Numbered from the stretch's first letter, positions 1-9,836 are shown. The stretch is 54,900 nucleotides of DNA from Candidatus Onthousia faecavium (GCA_018711135.1 DVIS01000033.1:1-54900); one strand, 5' to 3'. Numbers and translations are program-made. The notes: generated from the letters alone by a model not told the origin.

Positions 1-251
1 TGTTCAAGAAAGTGTACTATAATAACCGCTTTTTTCTATATTTTATGATGACAGATTTCTGTTTTTATCACTTGAATAGGGTAAAGTACTCATTCATTTT
101 TACCTCCTTTCATAGATATATTTTGGCTCTAACAAAATATTTAACCCCCTAGGTATTTTGACATAAACATCAAAATGACCTGTGGGCTAAGGGATATTCC
201 CTAGACCCCTTTTAGACTTATTTCTTCTAGGTTGCTTTTTTCATAAAAACG
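1..251. other. Left-edge stretch without a recognisable gene
   Basis: No reading frame is open to the window edge on either strand. On the minus strand there is a strong Shine-Dalgarno (AAAGGAGGT, 102-110) followed by two overlapping ATGs at 97 and 93. These open only 9-codon and 16-codon frames (68-97 and 43-93) that hit stops at once. An 18-bp imperfect palindrome lies at 187-204 (arms CTAAGGGA and TCCCTAG), unusually GC-rich for this DNA. It could be the decayed start of a gene, a leader peptide, or a mobile-element end; nothing visible decides between these. Confidence 0.4.
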
Positions 252-277
252 AAAAAATCAATCATTTCTGATTGATT
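252..277 (-). terminator. Rho-independent terminator of tRNA-Thr
   Basis: Nine-base-pair perfect stem (AATCAATCA at 256-264 with TGATTGATT at 269-277) and a four-base loop. On the minus strand it is followed by a run of T (252-257). It lies about 40 bases past the 3' end of the tRNA-Thr gene. Confidence 0.75.
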
Positions 278-317
278 CCTATATCAAAAGTTCGAATAGT
301 TCGAACAGATTTCCCAA

Positions 318-391
318 TGGTGCCGGAAGTAAGAATTGAACTTACCGCTGATCCTTACCAAGGATCTGTTTTACCACTAAACTATACCGGC
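318..391 (-). tRNA. tRNA-Thr (anticodon GGT)
   Basis: A complete 74-base cloverleaf with CCA encoded at 318-320. The acceptor stem is GCCGGTA/TTCCGGC with one T-T mismatch. The D arm is GTTT/AAAC, the anticodon stem is GATCC/GGATC with loop TTGGTAA, and the T arm is GTAAG/CTTAC with loop TTCAATT. Loop positions 34-36 read GGT, which decodes ACC and ACU threonine codons. It is transcribed away from the transketolase gene and has its own promoter and terminator. Confidence 0.93.
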
Positions 392-401
392 GTACAAATA
401 G

Positions 402-430
402 ATTTTAGCATATCATTAGTTAAAGGGCAA
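402..430 (-). promoter_or_regulatory. Promoter of tRNA-Thr
   Basis: Minus-strand -35 TTGCCC (425-430) and -10 TAAAAT (402-407) are separated by 17 bases. A TG one base before the -10 gives an extended -10. Transcription would start just upstream of the tRNA 5' end at 391. Confidence 0.6.
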
Positions 431-496
431 GTAAGTTTTTGTCTGAAAATAGAAAAATAAGTAGTAATAGATCATTTTTTTCATCTTGGTGCTTGG

Positions 497-526
497 TTGC
501 AGATAAAGTCTTCCTTATGATATAAT
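497..526 (+). promoter_or_regulatory. Sigma-A type promoter of transketolase
   Basis: -35 TTGCAG (497-502), 18-base spacer, perfect -10 TATAAT (521-526). It shows that translation must begin at 549 rather than at the in-frame ATG at 525, which overlaps the -10 box. Confidence 0.7.
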
Positions 527-548
527 GAGACTACTAAGGAGTGATTTT

Positions 549-2531
549 ATGTTAGCATTTGCTAAGAGTAATGAAAAAGAATTAAATGAGGAGAGGATAG
601 TTGATCAAATTAGAGCTTTAGGAATTGATATGATTCATGAAGCGAATAGTGGACACCCCGGTATTGTCTTAGGAGCTGCGCCTATCATATATACAGTATA
701 TGCTCATCATTTAAGATTTGTTAAAGATGATCCTAAATTTTTTAATCGTGATCGTTTTGTTATGAGTGCTGGTCATGGTTCGGCTTTGTTATATGCCACT
801 TTGGGTATGGCTGGTTTTAATATCGAGCTAGATGACTTGAAAAAATTTCGCAAGTTAGATTCTATTACCCCAGGACATCCTGAATATGGAGTAACTCCTG
901 GAGTTGATGCGACAACAGGACCATTAGGACAAGGAGTAGCGATGGCTGTTGGTATGGCAATAGCTGAAAGACATAGTGAAGCCCTTGTTAACGATCGTAA
1001 AACCAAAGTAATCGATTATAATGTCTATTGCCTTTGTGGTGATGGAGATTTAATGGAAGGTGTTAGCTATGAAGCTTGTTCATTAGCAGGTCGTCTTCGC
1101 TTAAATAACTTAATCCTTCTTTATGACTCAAATCGTGTTTGTCTAGATAGTGATACTAATAAAACTTTTATTGATAACATCGAAGAACGTTTTAAAAGTA
1201 TGGGCTTTAATTATCTTACTAGTGATGATAGTGTCTCTAGTATTGATAAAGCTATTACTAGTGCTAAAAGTAGTGCTTTACCTACAATTATTGAGATAAA
1301 GACAACGATTGGAAAATACTCTAAAAATGCTGGCAAAAATATTGTTCATGGTAAACCTTTAGGTGATGAAGACATTACTAATATAAAGAAAGAGCTTAAT
1401 ATAAGAGATATTCCTTTTGCTATTTCTAGTGAAACCTTAGAAAGTTTTCAGAACTTTATAAATGAAAGAAATAATAATTTAAAAGCTGATTTTGAAAGTA
1501 AGATAGAATTGTTAGATGAGAAGAGTAAAGAGGTCTTAATGGCTTTAATGAATGATGATAAAGCGATTGAATTAACAAATCTTGACTATAAGATGCCTGA
1601 AGATAGAGTAGAGTCTTTAAGAGAAGCATCTAGTAAAGTATTAAATTCTCTTGCTAATAGTAGTAAATTGATCTTTGGAGGGGCTGCTGATTTATCAAGT
1701 TCAACTCTTACTTACTTAAAAGATAAAGGTGATTTCTCTTTAGATGATTATAACGGTAGAAATATCTTCTTTGGAGTTCGCGAATTTGCGATGGCTGCTA
1801 TTGCTAATGGCCTTGCTTTATCAGGGTATAGACCATTTGTTTCTACCTATCTTTCGTTTAGTGATTATTTAAAACCAGCTTTACGTTTATCTTCACTTAT
1901 GAATTTACCAGTTACCTATATTTTTACTCATGATTCTATAACGGTTGGGGAAGATGGACCAACTCATCAAGCAGTTGAACAACTTGTTGGACTAAGAGCT
2001 ACTCCTAATTTAGATGTTTTTAGACCAAGTGACAGTAATGAGGTAATTGGAACTTATAAAACTATTTTTGCTAATTCAAAACCAGCTTGTATTATTTTAA
2101 GTCGTAATAAAACAATGATAAGAGAAACCTCATCTGTATCTTTAGTTGCTAATGGGGCTTATATTATAAAAAAAGAGGAACGTAAATTAGATGCTATTAT
2201 TATTGCAACAGGAGAAGAGGTAGATCTTGCCTTTGCAGTTAGTGATTTACTAAAAGAAAAAGGTTATGATATTAGAATAGTTTCAATGCCATCTATTGAA
2301 AGATATAATCTTTTATCAAAAGAAGAACAAGATTCTCTATTACCAGTAGGTGTTAAGAAATTTATTATTGAACGGTCATCTTCTTACTCTTGGTATCAAT
2401 TTGCTTATAATGATAATTATCTTTTCACTATTAATAACTTTGGTTATAGTGGTAATGCTGCTGATATTAATAAAAAGATATTCTATACTAAAGAAGATAT
2501 TTCTTTAAAAATAGAAGATATAATTAAATAA
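549..2531 (+). CDS. tkt: Transketolase
   Basis: Transketolase is a thiamine-diphosphate enzyme that moves two-carbon units between sugar phosphates in the non-oxidative pentose phosphate pathway. The 660-residue length is normal for the family. The N-terminal pyrophosphate-binding domain has GHPG, the TGPLGQG loop and the ThDP/metal motif GDGDLMEG with a following Asn. The central domain has the conserved Glu in GVREFAM and the run THDSITVGEDGPTHQ. The start at 549 follows AAGGAG with 8-base spacing; an upstream in-frame ATG lies inside the promoter. The next two genes are sirA- and yneF-like, the same order as in Bacillus subtilis. Confidence 0.96.
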   Translation: MLAFAKSNEKELNEERIVDQIRALGIDMIHEANSGHPGIVLGAAPIIYTVYAHHLRFVKDDPKFFNRDRFVMSAGHGSALLYATLGMAGFNIELDDLKKFRKLDSITPGHPEYGVTPGVDATTGPLGQGVAMAVGMAIAERHSEALVNDRKTKVIDYNVYCLCGDGDLMEGVSYEACSLAGRLRLNNLILLYDSNRVCLDSDTNKTFIDNIEERFKSMGFNYLTSDDSVSSIDKAITSAKSSALPTIIEIKTTIGKYSKNAGKNIVHGKPLGDEDITNIKKELNIRDIPFAISSETLESFQNFINERNNNLKADFESKIELLDEKSKEVLMALMNDDKAIELTNLDYKMPEDRVESLREASSKVLNSLANSSKLIFGGAADLSSSTLTYLKDKGDFSLDDYNGRNIFFGVREFAMAAIANGLALSGYRPFVSTYLSFSDYLKPALRLSSLMNLPVTYIFTHDSITVGEDGPTHQAVEQLVGLRATPNLDVFRPSDSNEVIGTYKTIFANSKPACIILSRNKTMIRETSSVSLVANGAYIIKKEERKLDAIIIATGEEVDLAFAVSDLLKEKGYDIRIVSMPSIERYNLLSKEEQDSLLPVGVKKFIIERSSSYSWYQFAYNDNYLFTINNFGYSGNAADINKKIFYTKEDISLKIEDIIK

Positions 2532-2581
2532 TTCGACAAAAATATCTATACTCTCTTGTTATTATAATTATGGTGATGATA

Positions 2582-3007
2582 ATGAGAGAGTTTTTTATTT
2601 TTGAAATTAAAGATGAATTTAAAAGTTTATATATAGATAAACCAAGTATTTTGTATAATATTTTTGAACAAATTTATTCTTTGAAAAGAGAAGACTTAGA
2701 TTATGGGTATAGTCTTTTTAAACAATTAACTAAGAAAATAGATAAAGATAAAGCAGATAGATATTTATTTGTTAAATATCATCAGACTATTCCTTATAGT
2801 AAGAAAAAAGAGGTACATTATTATAATAATCCTGCTCATGAAGAGATAAGTACATTAGTTGTGAAAAGAGCTTATATGTTACTTAGGACTAATTACTATG
2901 ATTGTTTCTTTTTAGATGTTTTAAATAGTCTTAATAATACTTATTTTGCTTGTGACTTTAAAAATCAAGATTATTTCTTCTTAGAGAGTCGAAAATTACT
3001 TGTTTAA
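2582..3007 (+). CDS. sirA: SirA-like sporulation inhibitor of replication
   Basis: A 141-residue protein resembling SirA (YneE), which in Bacillus subtilis binds DnaA domain I and blocks re-initiation of replication at the onset of sporulation. The match rests on three things: the position exactly between tkt and yneF, as in Bacillus; the length; and the C-terminal pattern (FACDF followed by an aromatic-rich strand), which recalls the Bacillus FLAFDF block. Direct identity is low, so this is inference from synteny plus a weak motif. An in-frame ATG at 2570 follows a TATAAT (2563-2568) too closely to be the start; ATG 2582 with GGTGAT upstream is preferred. Confidence 0.68.
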   Translation: MREFFIFEIKDEFKSLYIDKPSILYNIFEQIYSLKREDLDYGYSLFKQLTKKIDKDKADRYLFVKYHQTIPYSKKKEVHYYNNPAHEEISTLVVKRAYMLLRTNYYDCFFLDVLNSLNNTYFACDFKNQDYFFLESRKLLV

Positions 3008-3049
3008 TTTCTTAATTTAAGGTAATATATTGTTGTAGGGAGTGATATT

Positions 3050-3259
3050 ATGTTACATGATATATTAATGATTTTAATTGGCCTTATTATTGGTGCTTTT
3101 ATTGGTTTCTTTATTGCAAGAACAGTTACTAAACGTTATATGAAGAAAAATCCACCTATTAATGAGGAAATGATTAAAGCCTTAATGATGCAAATGGGAA
3201 GAAAACCAAGTCAAAAACAAGTTAATCAAATGATGAAATCAATGCAAAAATATATGTAG
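3050..3259 (+). CDS. yneF: YneF family (UPF0154) membrane protein
   Basis: A 69-residue protein with one N-terminal membrane helix (about residues 4-25, rich in Gly, Ile and Phe). A basic stretch and the family signature [12 protein letters not shown] follow, then [13 protein letters not shown]-type repeats of Met and Gln. YneF is widespread in Firmicutes and Mollicutes and has no settled function. The start has a clear GGGAGTG ribosome site. It is the last gene of the tkt-sirA-yneF group; a terminator follows at 3371. Confidence 0.9.
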   Translation: MLHDILMILIGLIIGAFIGFFIARTVTKRYMKKNPPINEEMIKALMMQMGRKPSQKQVNQMMKSMQKYM

Positions 3260-3370
3260 TTTTTGCACTTTTAGATGTGAATTTAGTTGGAAAAGATAAC
3301 TTATAAGTTTATAATAATGAAAAAGATAAAACGCTTACTAAAACTAACAACTAATATTATTCAGAATTTT

Positions 3371-3412
3371 ATAAAACTACTATCATTAAAAGAAAGTAGT
3401 TTTATTATTTTT
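3371..3412 (+). terminator. Terminator after yneF group
   Basis: Eleven-base-pair perfect stem (ATAAAACTACT at 3371-3381 with AGTAGTTTTAT at 3395-3405), followed by TATTTTT. It lies 110 bases after yneF. Confidence 0.8.
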
Positions 3413-3443
3413 ACAAAATATTTTCCATGAATGTTAAAAATAT

Positions 3444-3472
3444 AAGACATTTTCTCAATAATCTGATATAAT
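3444..3472 (+). promoter_or_regulatory. Promoter of the surface-polymer operon
   Basis: Extended -10 TGATATAAT (TATAAT at 3467-3472) with a weak -35 AAGACA (3444-3449) and a 17-base spacer. It implies a leader of about 140 bases before the first gene at 3619. The leader shows no recognised riboswitch. The remainder of the 3260-3618 gap holds only the terminator at 3371. Confidence 0.55.
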
Positions 3473-3618
3473 ACATATAAAAAAGAATTAGTGTCTAAAA
3501 TTTATCATTATAAATGATATTATTAAGAAGTAGAAATAAACAAAAAGAAAACTGTAGTGTCTTTACTATAACAGCAGAAAAAACTTAAAGTAAACGGCAA
3601 TAAGGAGTAGTACAAATT

Positions 3619-5148
3619 ATGGAGTATAAAGTAGTTGATATTGAGTGGGAAAGATGTAACTTATTATTAACCTTTGATAAAGAAACTAAAGAAATTCTAT
3701 TAAGTAATAATAAAGACAAAATTTTATTAAAAGTTTATAATAAGAAAGTATTAATTCCTTTAACTAATATAAATGAACAAATGTTAGATAAAGGATTATG
3801 GCATCTGGAAGTAAAAGGTAAAAGAGTAGGAGTAGACTCTTCTTTACTAAAAGAATTTGATAATTTGACAAGAATATTCTATTATCGAAATGAGCTTTAT
3901 GCTTATAATGTTAGTTTTAAATATTTTGAAAAAGTTTTTTATATAAATATTCACTTTATGATGGAGAATAAGAAATATAAAAAATATATTAGAGTCTTTG
4001 AAGGTGAAAAGAAGAAAGAACTAATCAAGAATTGTTTTAAACTTATAGGAATAAAGAGTCTTAATATTATTTATAAATTAAGAAGAGTCTTTAAAAATAA
4101 ACACAGAAAAGTCATTTTGCTTTTGACTGAAAACAGTAATCATTTAACTGAAAATTTGCAAGCTTTAGTTAAACCCTTAAATGAGTTGCCTTCTAAAATA
4201 TTAATCTATTGTCATGATGATATTAATGACAAAAGAATTAGTACTTATTATAAGACAACAATCATGCTTGCTAAGAGCGATATTATTTTAATCGAAAACT
4301 ATACTCCTATTTTAAATATCTTAAACTTAAGTAAAAAAACTATGATTATTCAACTGTGGCATGCAGGGGTTGGGTTTAAAGCGGTTGGCTATGCAAGATT
4401 TGGTAAACAAGGTTCACCTCATCCATTTTTTTCATCACATCGAAAATATACTTATGCCATTGTAGATAATAATAACCTAAAAGATATTTATAAAGAGGTG
4501 TTTGGTCTTAATGAAGATAAAATAAAAGCTTATGGAATGCCTAGATTAGATAACTATTTCAATAAAGAAAACATAATTAAAACAATTAAAGAGATATATA
4601 CTGAATATCCATATTTGAAAGAAAAAAAGATTATTCTTTTCGCTCCAACTTATCGGGGAGCAACTCAAGATACTGCACATTATGATATTAACCAATTGGA
4701 TTTTGCTTTACTTAATAATTTCTGTAAAAAGAATGATTTTCTCTTTATTATTAAATTACATCCCTTTATTAAAGAAAAGGTTCAAATTAATAGTGCCTAC
4801 AGTGATACTATAAAAGACTTTTCTACTTATGATATCAATAAACTCATATATATATCAGATATCTTAATTACTGATTACTCATCTTGTGTTTACGAGTTTT
4901 CCATGTTTAAAAGGCCCATAATTTATTTTCGCTTTGACCAAGAAGAATACGAATATTTAAGACCATATCATGGTTTAGATAAAGCTTCTCTTGATGTTGT
5001 AACAGATTTTAAAAGTCTTATAGAAGAATTAGAAAAATATAAAGATATTGATACTAAAAAGAAACTTAATGGTTTAAAGAAAATAAAAAAAGAGGAGTCA
5101 ATACCAAAAATTATAAAGTTAATAGAAGAAGGACTTGATAAATTATGA
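3619..5148 (+). CDS. CDP-glycerol glycerophosphotransferase family protein (first of three)
   Basis: A 509-residue member of the Glyphos_transf family (TagB/TagF/TarL group), which adds polyol-phosphate units from a CDP-polyol to a lipid-linked teichoic acid chain at the inner membrane face. The catalytic domain fills roughly residues 240-500, with LWHAGVGFKAVGY, FAPTYRG, IIKLHPF and the DYSSCVYEF block that binds the nucleotide. The first 150 residues look like a beta-rich accessory domain. It heads the operon and overlaps the next gene by ATGA. Whether it transfers glycerol or ribitol phosphate cannot be read from sequence. Confidence 0.85.
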   Translation: MEYKVVDIEWERCNLLLTFDKETKEILLSNNKDKILLKVYNKKVLIPLTNINEQMLDKGLWHLEVKGKRVGVDSSLLKEFDNLTRIFYYRNELYAYNVSFKYFEKVFYINIHFMMENKKYKKYIRVFEGEKKKELIKNCFKLIGIKSLNIIYKLRRVFKNKHRKVILLLTENSNHLTENLQALVKPLNELPSKILIYCHDDINDKRISTYYKTTIMLAKSDIILIENYTPILNILNLSKKTMIIQLWHAGVGFKAVGYARFGKQGSPHPFFSSHRKYTYAIVDNNNLKDIYKEVFGLNEDKIKAYGMPRLDNYFNKENIIKTIKEIYTEYPYLKEKKIILFAPTYRGATQDTAHYDINQLDFALLNNFCKKNDFLFIIKLHPFIKEKVQINSAYSDTIKDFSTYDINKLIYISDILITDYSSCVYEFSMFKRPIIYFRFDQEEYEYLRPYHGLDKASLDVVTDFKSLIEELEKYKDIDTKKKLNGLKKIKKEESIPKIIKLIEEGLDKL

Positions 5149-6260
5149 AAATAATTATTAATTTATATATTTATCTTTCTAGATTTTTATATATGTTTTT
5201 TAAAGTTCTACCAGTAAGAAATAAAGTTGTTATGATTAGTAGACAAGCAGATTTTGTTAATTTAGATTTTAAATTATTAGGAAAAGAACTAGAAGAAAAA
5301 TATAAAGTAGTATATTTATGTAAAATGCTTAAATCAGGGATTAAGGCTAAACTAAGAGATAAAATAAGTTATGGATTCCATACCCTTAGACAAATGTATC
5401 ATCTAAGTACCTCAAGAGTTTGTATCTTAGATTCTTATTGTCCCACTGTAAGTATTTTACATCATAAGAAAAAATTAACTGTTATTCAAATGTGGCATTC
5501 AATAGGAACAATGAAAAAGTTTGGTTACAGTATTTTGGACACAGAAGAGGGGAGTAGAAGGATGTTAGCCAAACTTATGCATATGCATGAAAATTATGAC
5601 CTCATCTTTGCTGCTAGCAGTGCGTACTCTTCTCATTTAGCTGCTGGGTTCAACTGTGAAAAAGAGAAAATAGTTATTAAAACTTTACCTCGTGTTGATT
5701 TATTATTGTCAAAAAAATATGAACAGGAAATAAGAGAAAAAATTTTAAAAGAGTATCCTTCCTTAAAACAGAAAAAAAACATATTATATTGCCCAACTTT
5801 CAGAAAAAATGAGAAAAACTTTAGAAAAGCTGTTCAAAAACTTATAGATAATATTGACTATAGTAAATATAATTTAATTATAAAGTTACACCCATTATCT
5901 AAAACAAAAGTTACTGATAAAAGAGTTTTATTTGATACAAAATTTAGTACTTTTGAAATGCTATTTATCGCTGACTTAGTTGTAAGTGATTATTCTTGTA
6001 TTATCTACGAAGCGGGACTAAAAAATATACCAATATATTTTTATAGCTTTGATATTGATGATTATCAAACTAAAAGAGGATTAATGATTGATTATAAAGA
6101 ATTACCTGGCTATAAAGAAAAGAAAGCTAGTGAATTAGTAAAAACTTTTGAGAAGAAATATGACTATAAGTATTTACGAGAATTTACTGATAAATATGTT
6201 ACTAATAAAAAGAATTGTACTAGAAAAATAGCTAAGGTAGTTTCTAATTATATGAAATAA
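5145..6260 (+). CDS. CDP-glycerol glycerophosphotransferase family protein, TagB-like (second of three)
   Basis: A 371-residue protein, the length of TagB/TarB primases, which add the first glycerol phosphate to the lipid-linked disaccharide. Motifs of the family are present in order: QMWHSIGTMKKFGYS (about residues 116-130), CPTFRK, IIKLHPLSK and DYSCIIYE. The N-terminus (residues 1-20) is hydrophobic with basic flanks, fitting membrane attachment. It overlaps the upstream gene by four bases, so the two are probably translationally coupled. The TagB assignment rests on length and position. Confidence 0.78.
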   Translation: MKIIINLYIYLSRFLYMFFKVLPVRNKVVMISRQADFVNLDFKLLGKELEEKYKVVYLCKMLKSGIKAKLRDKISYGFHTLRQMYHLSTSRVCILDSYCPTVSILHHKKKLTVIQMWHSIGTMKKFGYSILDTEEGSRRMLAKLMHMHENYDLIFAASSAYSSHLAAGFNCEKEKIVIKTLPRVDLLLSKKYEQEIREKILKEYPSLKQKKNILYCPTFRKNEKNFRKAVQKLIDNIDYSKYNLIIKLHPLSKTKVTDKRVLFDTKFSTFEMLFIADLVVSDYSCIIYEAGLKNIPIYFYSFDIDDYQTKRGLMIDYKELPGYKEKKASELVKTFEKKYDYKYLREFTDKYVTNKKNCTRKIAKVVSNYMK

Positions 6261-6284
6261 GATAAAGATGTAAGGATGATGAAA

Positions 6285-9005
6285 ATGAATTATAGTATTG
6301 TAATATATGCAACTGATAAAAACGATTTAGAAAAGACTTTGATGAGTATTAATAGTCAGAAATATGATTTAACTAAAGTTGAAATAATTGTTGAAAATAT
6401 CAATGATGAAGAGTTTTCTTCTACTGATATTAAGAATTTTGATTATTTAAATATCATTTATAATGATAAAATTGCTAGTAAAGCGGAAGCATATAATCAC
6501 GCTCTAACTGTTGCAACTGGTAAATATATTACCTTTATTAATAGTGATATGTATTATGAAAGCAACAAGACTTTTTCTTTAGTCGAAAAGTCTTTGCGGG
6601 ATATTGATTTAGTAGCAATAAATGGAGGTTACTTTGATAGTGATAAAAAAAAGCGTATACCTTATGTTATGCAACCCAAAAAGACTCAATTAATTAATCT
6701 ATATGCAAAACCTTATACTATTCAACTTCTGTTTTCTGCATATTTCTTTAAAAGAGAGCTTTTAAGAGATCATTATTTTGATGATACTTTACATGAGGAA
6801 TGTCAAATAAAACTACTATTAGAAATTTTTGATACTAACTTTGTTTATAAGTATTTTGAAGAGTTAAAACTAACCTCTAAAGAGCCATTTGAAGATAATA
6901 CCTCTAAATGTTCTATTCAATATAATCTTTGGTGGTATAAAGATTCTGTTGATAGATTAATTAATCCTCTTTTGGATAGTTATTCAAAGATACCGGAATA
7001 TATAGAAGAAATATGCATGTATTTAATTTTTACTAAATTTAATTGCAACACTAAAGATAGAAATAAGAATGTCTTATCACAAACTGATTTTGCTGCTTTT
7101 AAGGAATCTGTTTTAAAAGCTTTAGTTAAAATTGATGACAAAATAATTTTACAAACAAGTTTAAAGTCTATAAGTGGTAAAGGTGATAAACATCAGTTTA
7201 AAATACCAAGATGGTTACGTTTTTGGTTTATAGATAAAAAAATTGCCCTATTAGAGGCAAAAAAGAATATTATAGTCTCTAAAATAAATAATCACCATAA
7301 TACCTTATTAGAATATACTAAGGATAATAAAAAAACTAAAGCCTATATTAGTACAGATAGAGCCTATAATTTAAGTGAAAAAGTTAAGATAAAAGCAATA
7401 AATTATAAAGATTTTAACCTTCAAATTGATGCTTCTGTTTCAATTAGTGATTTCTTACCAACTGATGAGATTAATATCATTGCTGAGCTAGATAATAAAA
7501 AGGTTCCCCTTAAAAAAACGGCAGTTTATTCATCTCTAAAAGCTTTTGGCGTTAACTTAGCAAATGAATATACTTTTATGATAGACTTTAAAGTTGATCT
7601 TCTAAAAAAGCAACAGTTAAAATTTTATGCTTTAATTAATGGAAAAAAGCTTCCTTTAAATTTGCGTTTTGACAAAGTTCAAGCAAGATTATCAAAATCA
7701 AAACGATCTTTTTGGTCTTATAAGGGCATAATGTTAAAAAATAAAATATCTTATCTTACAATTGAAAAAAGTACAACTCTAAAAGTCATTAAAGCTGAAT
7801 TACTATACGATTTATCAAAATTAAAAAATGAAAATAACAAAATACGAGTACTTAAATTGATTGGCTTAAGATTCATATATTATTTAACAAGACCTTTTTA
7901 TAAAAATAAACATTTATGGATAACATTTGATAAGTTATATAAAGCTGGAGATAATGGCGAATATATATATCAATATGGCTTAAAACATAATAGAAATATT
8001 TACTATATTATAAAAAGAGAATCATTAGATTATAAAAGATTATTAAGTCAAAAACATAAGAAAATCTTAAAGTACAATAGCTTAAAAGCAAAATTATTAA
8101 GTCTTCATGCTGAGGTTATTTTAAAAACTCATGCTAACGTTATATCTTATTGTGGTTTTGATGGGTTAGCTCGAGAAATGTTTAGCGGTTTATATAATGC
8201 TGATTTAATTGAAATCCAACATGGCTTAACCATTCAAGAAATTGCTCAATATCAGAATAGATTATTTGATAACATCAAACATTACTGCTGTGCTTCAAAA
8301 TATGAGGTTAAAAATATTCTTCAAGAAGAGTATGGCTTTGATAAAAAAGATATCTCTTTAACCGGTTTAGCACGCTATGATGGATTAAAGTCTAATGATA
8401 AGAAAATTATCTTAATAACTCCAACGTGGAGAAGAAATATTGTAAATTCAAATATTGTTCATGTTAAGAAAAGTCATAATGAAAACTTTCGAAATAGTGA
8501 ATATTTCAAGATATATAATTCTTTAATAAACAATAAAAAGCTTATTGAGGTAGCGAAGGAAACAGGCTATAATATTATATATTTATTACATCCAGCTACA
8601 AGTAGTCAAATAGATGATTATGATAAAAATGACTATGTTGAGCTTATTCCTGCTACAGGTGACATGAGTTATGAAAAAATCTTAACAGAATCTAGTTTAA
8701 TGGTTACAGATTATTCAGGAGTGCAATTTGATTTTGCGTATCAAAGAAAACCAATTGTTTATTATCATCCTAATGCTCTTCCACCGCATTATCAAACAGG
8801 TATATACGACTATGAGACAATGGCTTTTGGACCTATTTGTAAAACTGAACAAGACTTAGTAGATGAACTATGTAGTTACATGCGAAAAAAATGTTCCATT
8901 AAAAAGAAATATGAGAAAAGAGCAGATGACTTTTTTGCTTATAATGATTATAATAATTGTCAAAGAATAGTAGAAGCGGTTGATAAATATTTAAATGATA
9001 AATAA
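6285..9005 (+). CDS. Bifunctional GT2 glycosyltransferase / CDP-glycerol glycerophosphotransferase
   Basis: A two-domain protein of about 906 residues. The N-terminus (about 1-230) is a GT-A type family 2 glycosyltransferase: it opens with YSIVIYATD and has NSDM as its metal-binding DxD-like site. The C-terminal third is a teichoic acid polymerase domain with EIQHGLTIQE, TPTWRR, YLLHPAT and DYSGVQFDFA. Such fusions can both glycosylate and extend a polymer. Three Met codons stand at 6276, 6279 and 6285; AAGG at 6272 fits only the last. This is the largest gene of the operon and is probably the main chain polymerase. Confidence 0.82.
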   Translation: MNYSIVIYATDKNDLEKTLMSINSQKYDLTKVEIIVENINDEEFSSTDIKNFDYLNIIYNDKIASKAEAYNHALTVATGKYITFINSDMYYESNKTFSLVEKSLRDIDLVAINGGYFDSDKKKRIPYVMQPKKTQLINLYAKPYTIQLLFSAYFFKRELLRDHYFDDTLHEECQIKLLLEIFDTNFVYKYFEELKLTSKEPFEDNTSKCSIQYNLWWYKDSVDRLINPLLDSYSKIPEYIEEICMYLIFTKFNCNTKDRNKNVLSQTDFAAFKESVLKALVKIDDKIILQTSLKSISGKGDKHQFKIPRWLRFWFIDKKIALLEAKKNIIVSKINNHHNTLLEYTKDNKKTKAYISTDRAYNLSEKVKIKAINYKDFNLQIDASVSISDFLPTDEINIIAELDNKKVPLKKTAVYSSLKAFGVNLANEYTFMIDFKVDLLKKQQLKFYALINGKKLPLNLRFDKVQARLSKSKRSFWSYKGIMLKNKISYLTIEKSTTLKVIKAELLYDLSKLKNENNKIRVLKLIGLRFIYYLTRPFYKNKHLWITFDKLYKAGDNGEYIYQYGLKHNRNIYYIIKRESLDYKRLLSQKHKKILKYNSLKAKLLSLHAEVILKTHANVISYCGFDGLAREMFSGLYNADLIEIQHGLTIQEIAQYQNRLFDNIKHYCCASKYEVKNILQEEYGFDKKDISLTGLARYDGLKSNDKKIILITPTWRRNIVNSNIVHVKKSHNENFRNSEYFKIYNSLINNKKLIEVAKETGYNIIYLLHPATSSQIDDYDKNDYVELIPATGDMSYEKILTESSLMVTDYSGVQFDFAYQRKPIVYYHPNALPPHYQTGIYDYETMAFGPICKTEQDLVDELCSYMRKKCSIKKKYEKRADDFFAYNDYNNCQRIVEAVDKYLNDK

Positions 9006-9059
9006 AGGATTGTTTAGGGGTTAATTTAGAAAATAACATATTAATAAATGGAGGTTTAT

Positions 9060-9836
9060 ATGAAGAATATTGCTGTTATTTTTGCTGGAGGAACAGGAAA
9101 TAGAATGGGGTCATCTCTTCCTAAACAATTTTTAAAAGTAAATGGAAGCGAGATAATAATTCACACCCTTAATCGGTTTGAAGAAAATGAAAATATTGAT
9201 GAGATCTATGTTGCTTGTATAGAAGATTGGCTAACTTATCTAGACAACATAATAGCTCGTGCTGGTATTAGAAAAGTAAAACGAACTTTTAAAGGTGGTA
9301 AGACAGGACAAGATTCTATATTTATTGGCCTTAGTGAGGTTTTAAAAGATCATGATAATGCTATTGTTCTTATTCATGATGGAGTAAGGCCATTAATAAC
9401 TGATGAGGTTATTAATAATTGTATTGAGAAAGTCAAAGAATGTGGTAACGCTATTACAGCAACTCCCTGCTTTGAGACTCCAATTACAAGTCATGATGGA
9501 GTATTAGTTGATACAATGCCAAGACGTGATACTGTATATACAGCTCAAGCTCCTCAGTGTTTTTACTTACAAGATATATATAAGGCTCATTTAGAAGAAA
9601 GAGCTATTAATCCTAATTATGAAGGCATAGTTGACTCTTGTGGCCTAATGTTTAAACATGGTATTAAATGTCATTTAATTAAAGGTAACAGAGGAAATAT
9701 CAAAGTAACTACTCCTGAAGATTTCTGTACTTTGATTAGTAATTTAAATGCCATAGATTATGCCCAATTCTTAAATTTAGAAAACAATCTAAATGAAAAA
9801 AGCAAGGGAAAAGAATATGTTTTAAAAAAACATTAA
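9060..9836 (+). CDS. Ribitol-5-phosphate / 2-C-methylerythritol-4-phosphate cytidylyltransferase (TarI/IspD family)
   Basis: A 258-residue nucleotidyltransferase that makes a CDP-polyol from CTP. The signature FAGGTGNRMG with PKQF binds CTP; IHDGVRPL and TAQAPQ are conserved in both TarI and IspD. Position inside a teichoic acid operon favours TarI (CDP-ribitol synthesis). However, no TarJ reductase to make ribitol 5-phosphate lies next to it, so IspD or another polyol substrate is possible. The start at 9060 follows ATGGAGGT; the upstream ATG at 9048 is part of that ribosome site. Confidence 0.82.
   Translation: MKNIAVIFAGGTGNRMGSSLPKQFLKVNGSEIIIHTLNRFEENENIDEIYVACIEDWLTYLDNIIARAGIRKVKRTFKGGKTGQDSIFIGLSEVLKDHDNAIVLIHDGVRPLITDEVINNCIEKVKECGNAITATPCFETPITSHDGVLVDTMPRRDTVYTAQAPQCFYLQDIYKAHLEERAINPNYEGIVDSCGLMFKHGIKCHLIKGNRGNIKVTTPEDFCTLISNLNAIDYAQFLNLENNLNEKSKGKEYVLKKH

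Noticed and set aside
272-460. A plus-strand open frame of 62 codons
   Set aside because: It runs through the tRNA-Thr gene on the opposite strand and has no ribosome site.
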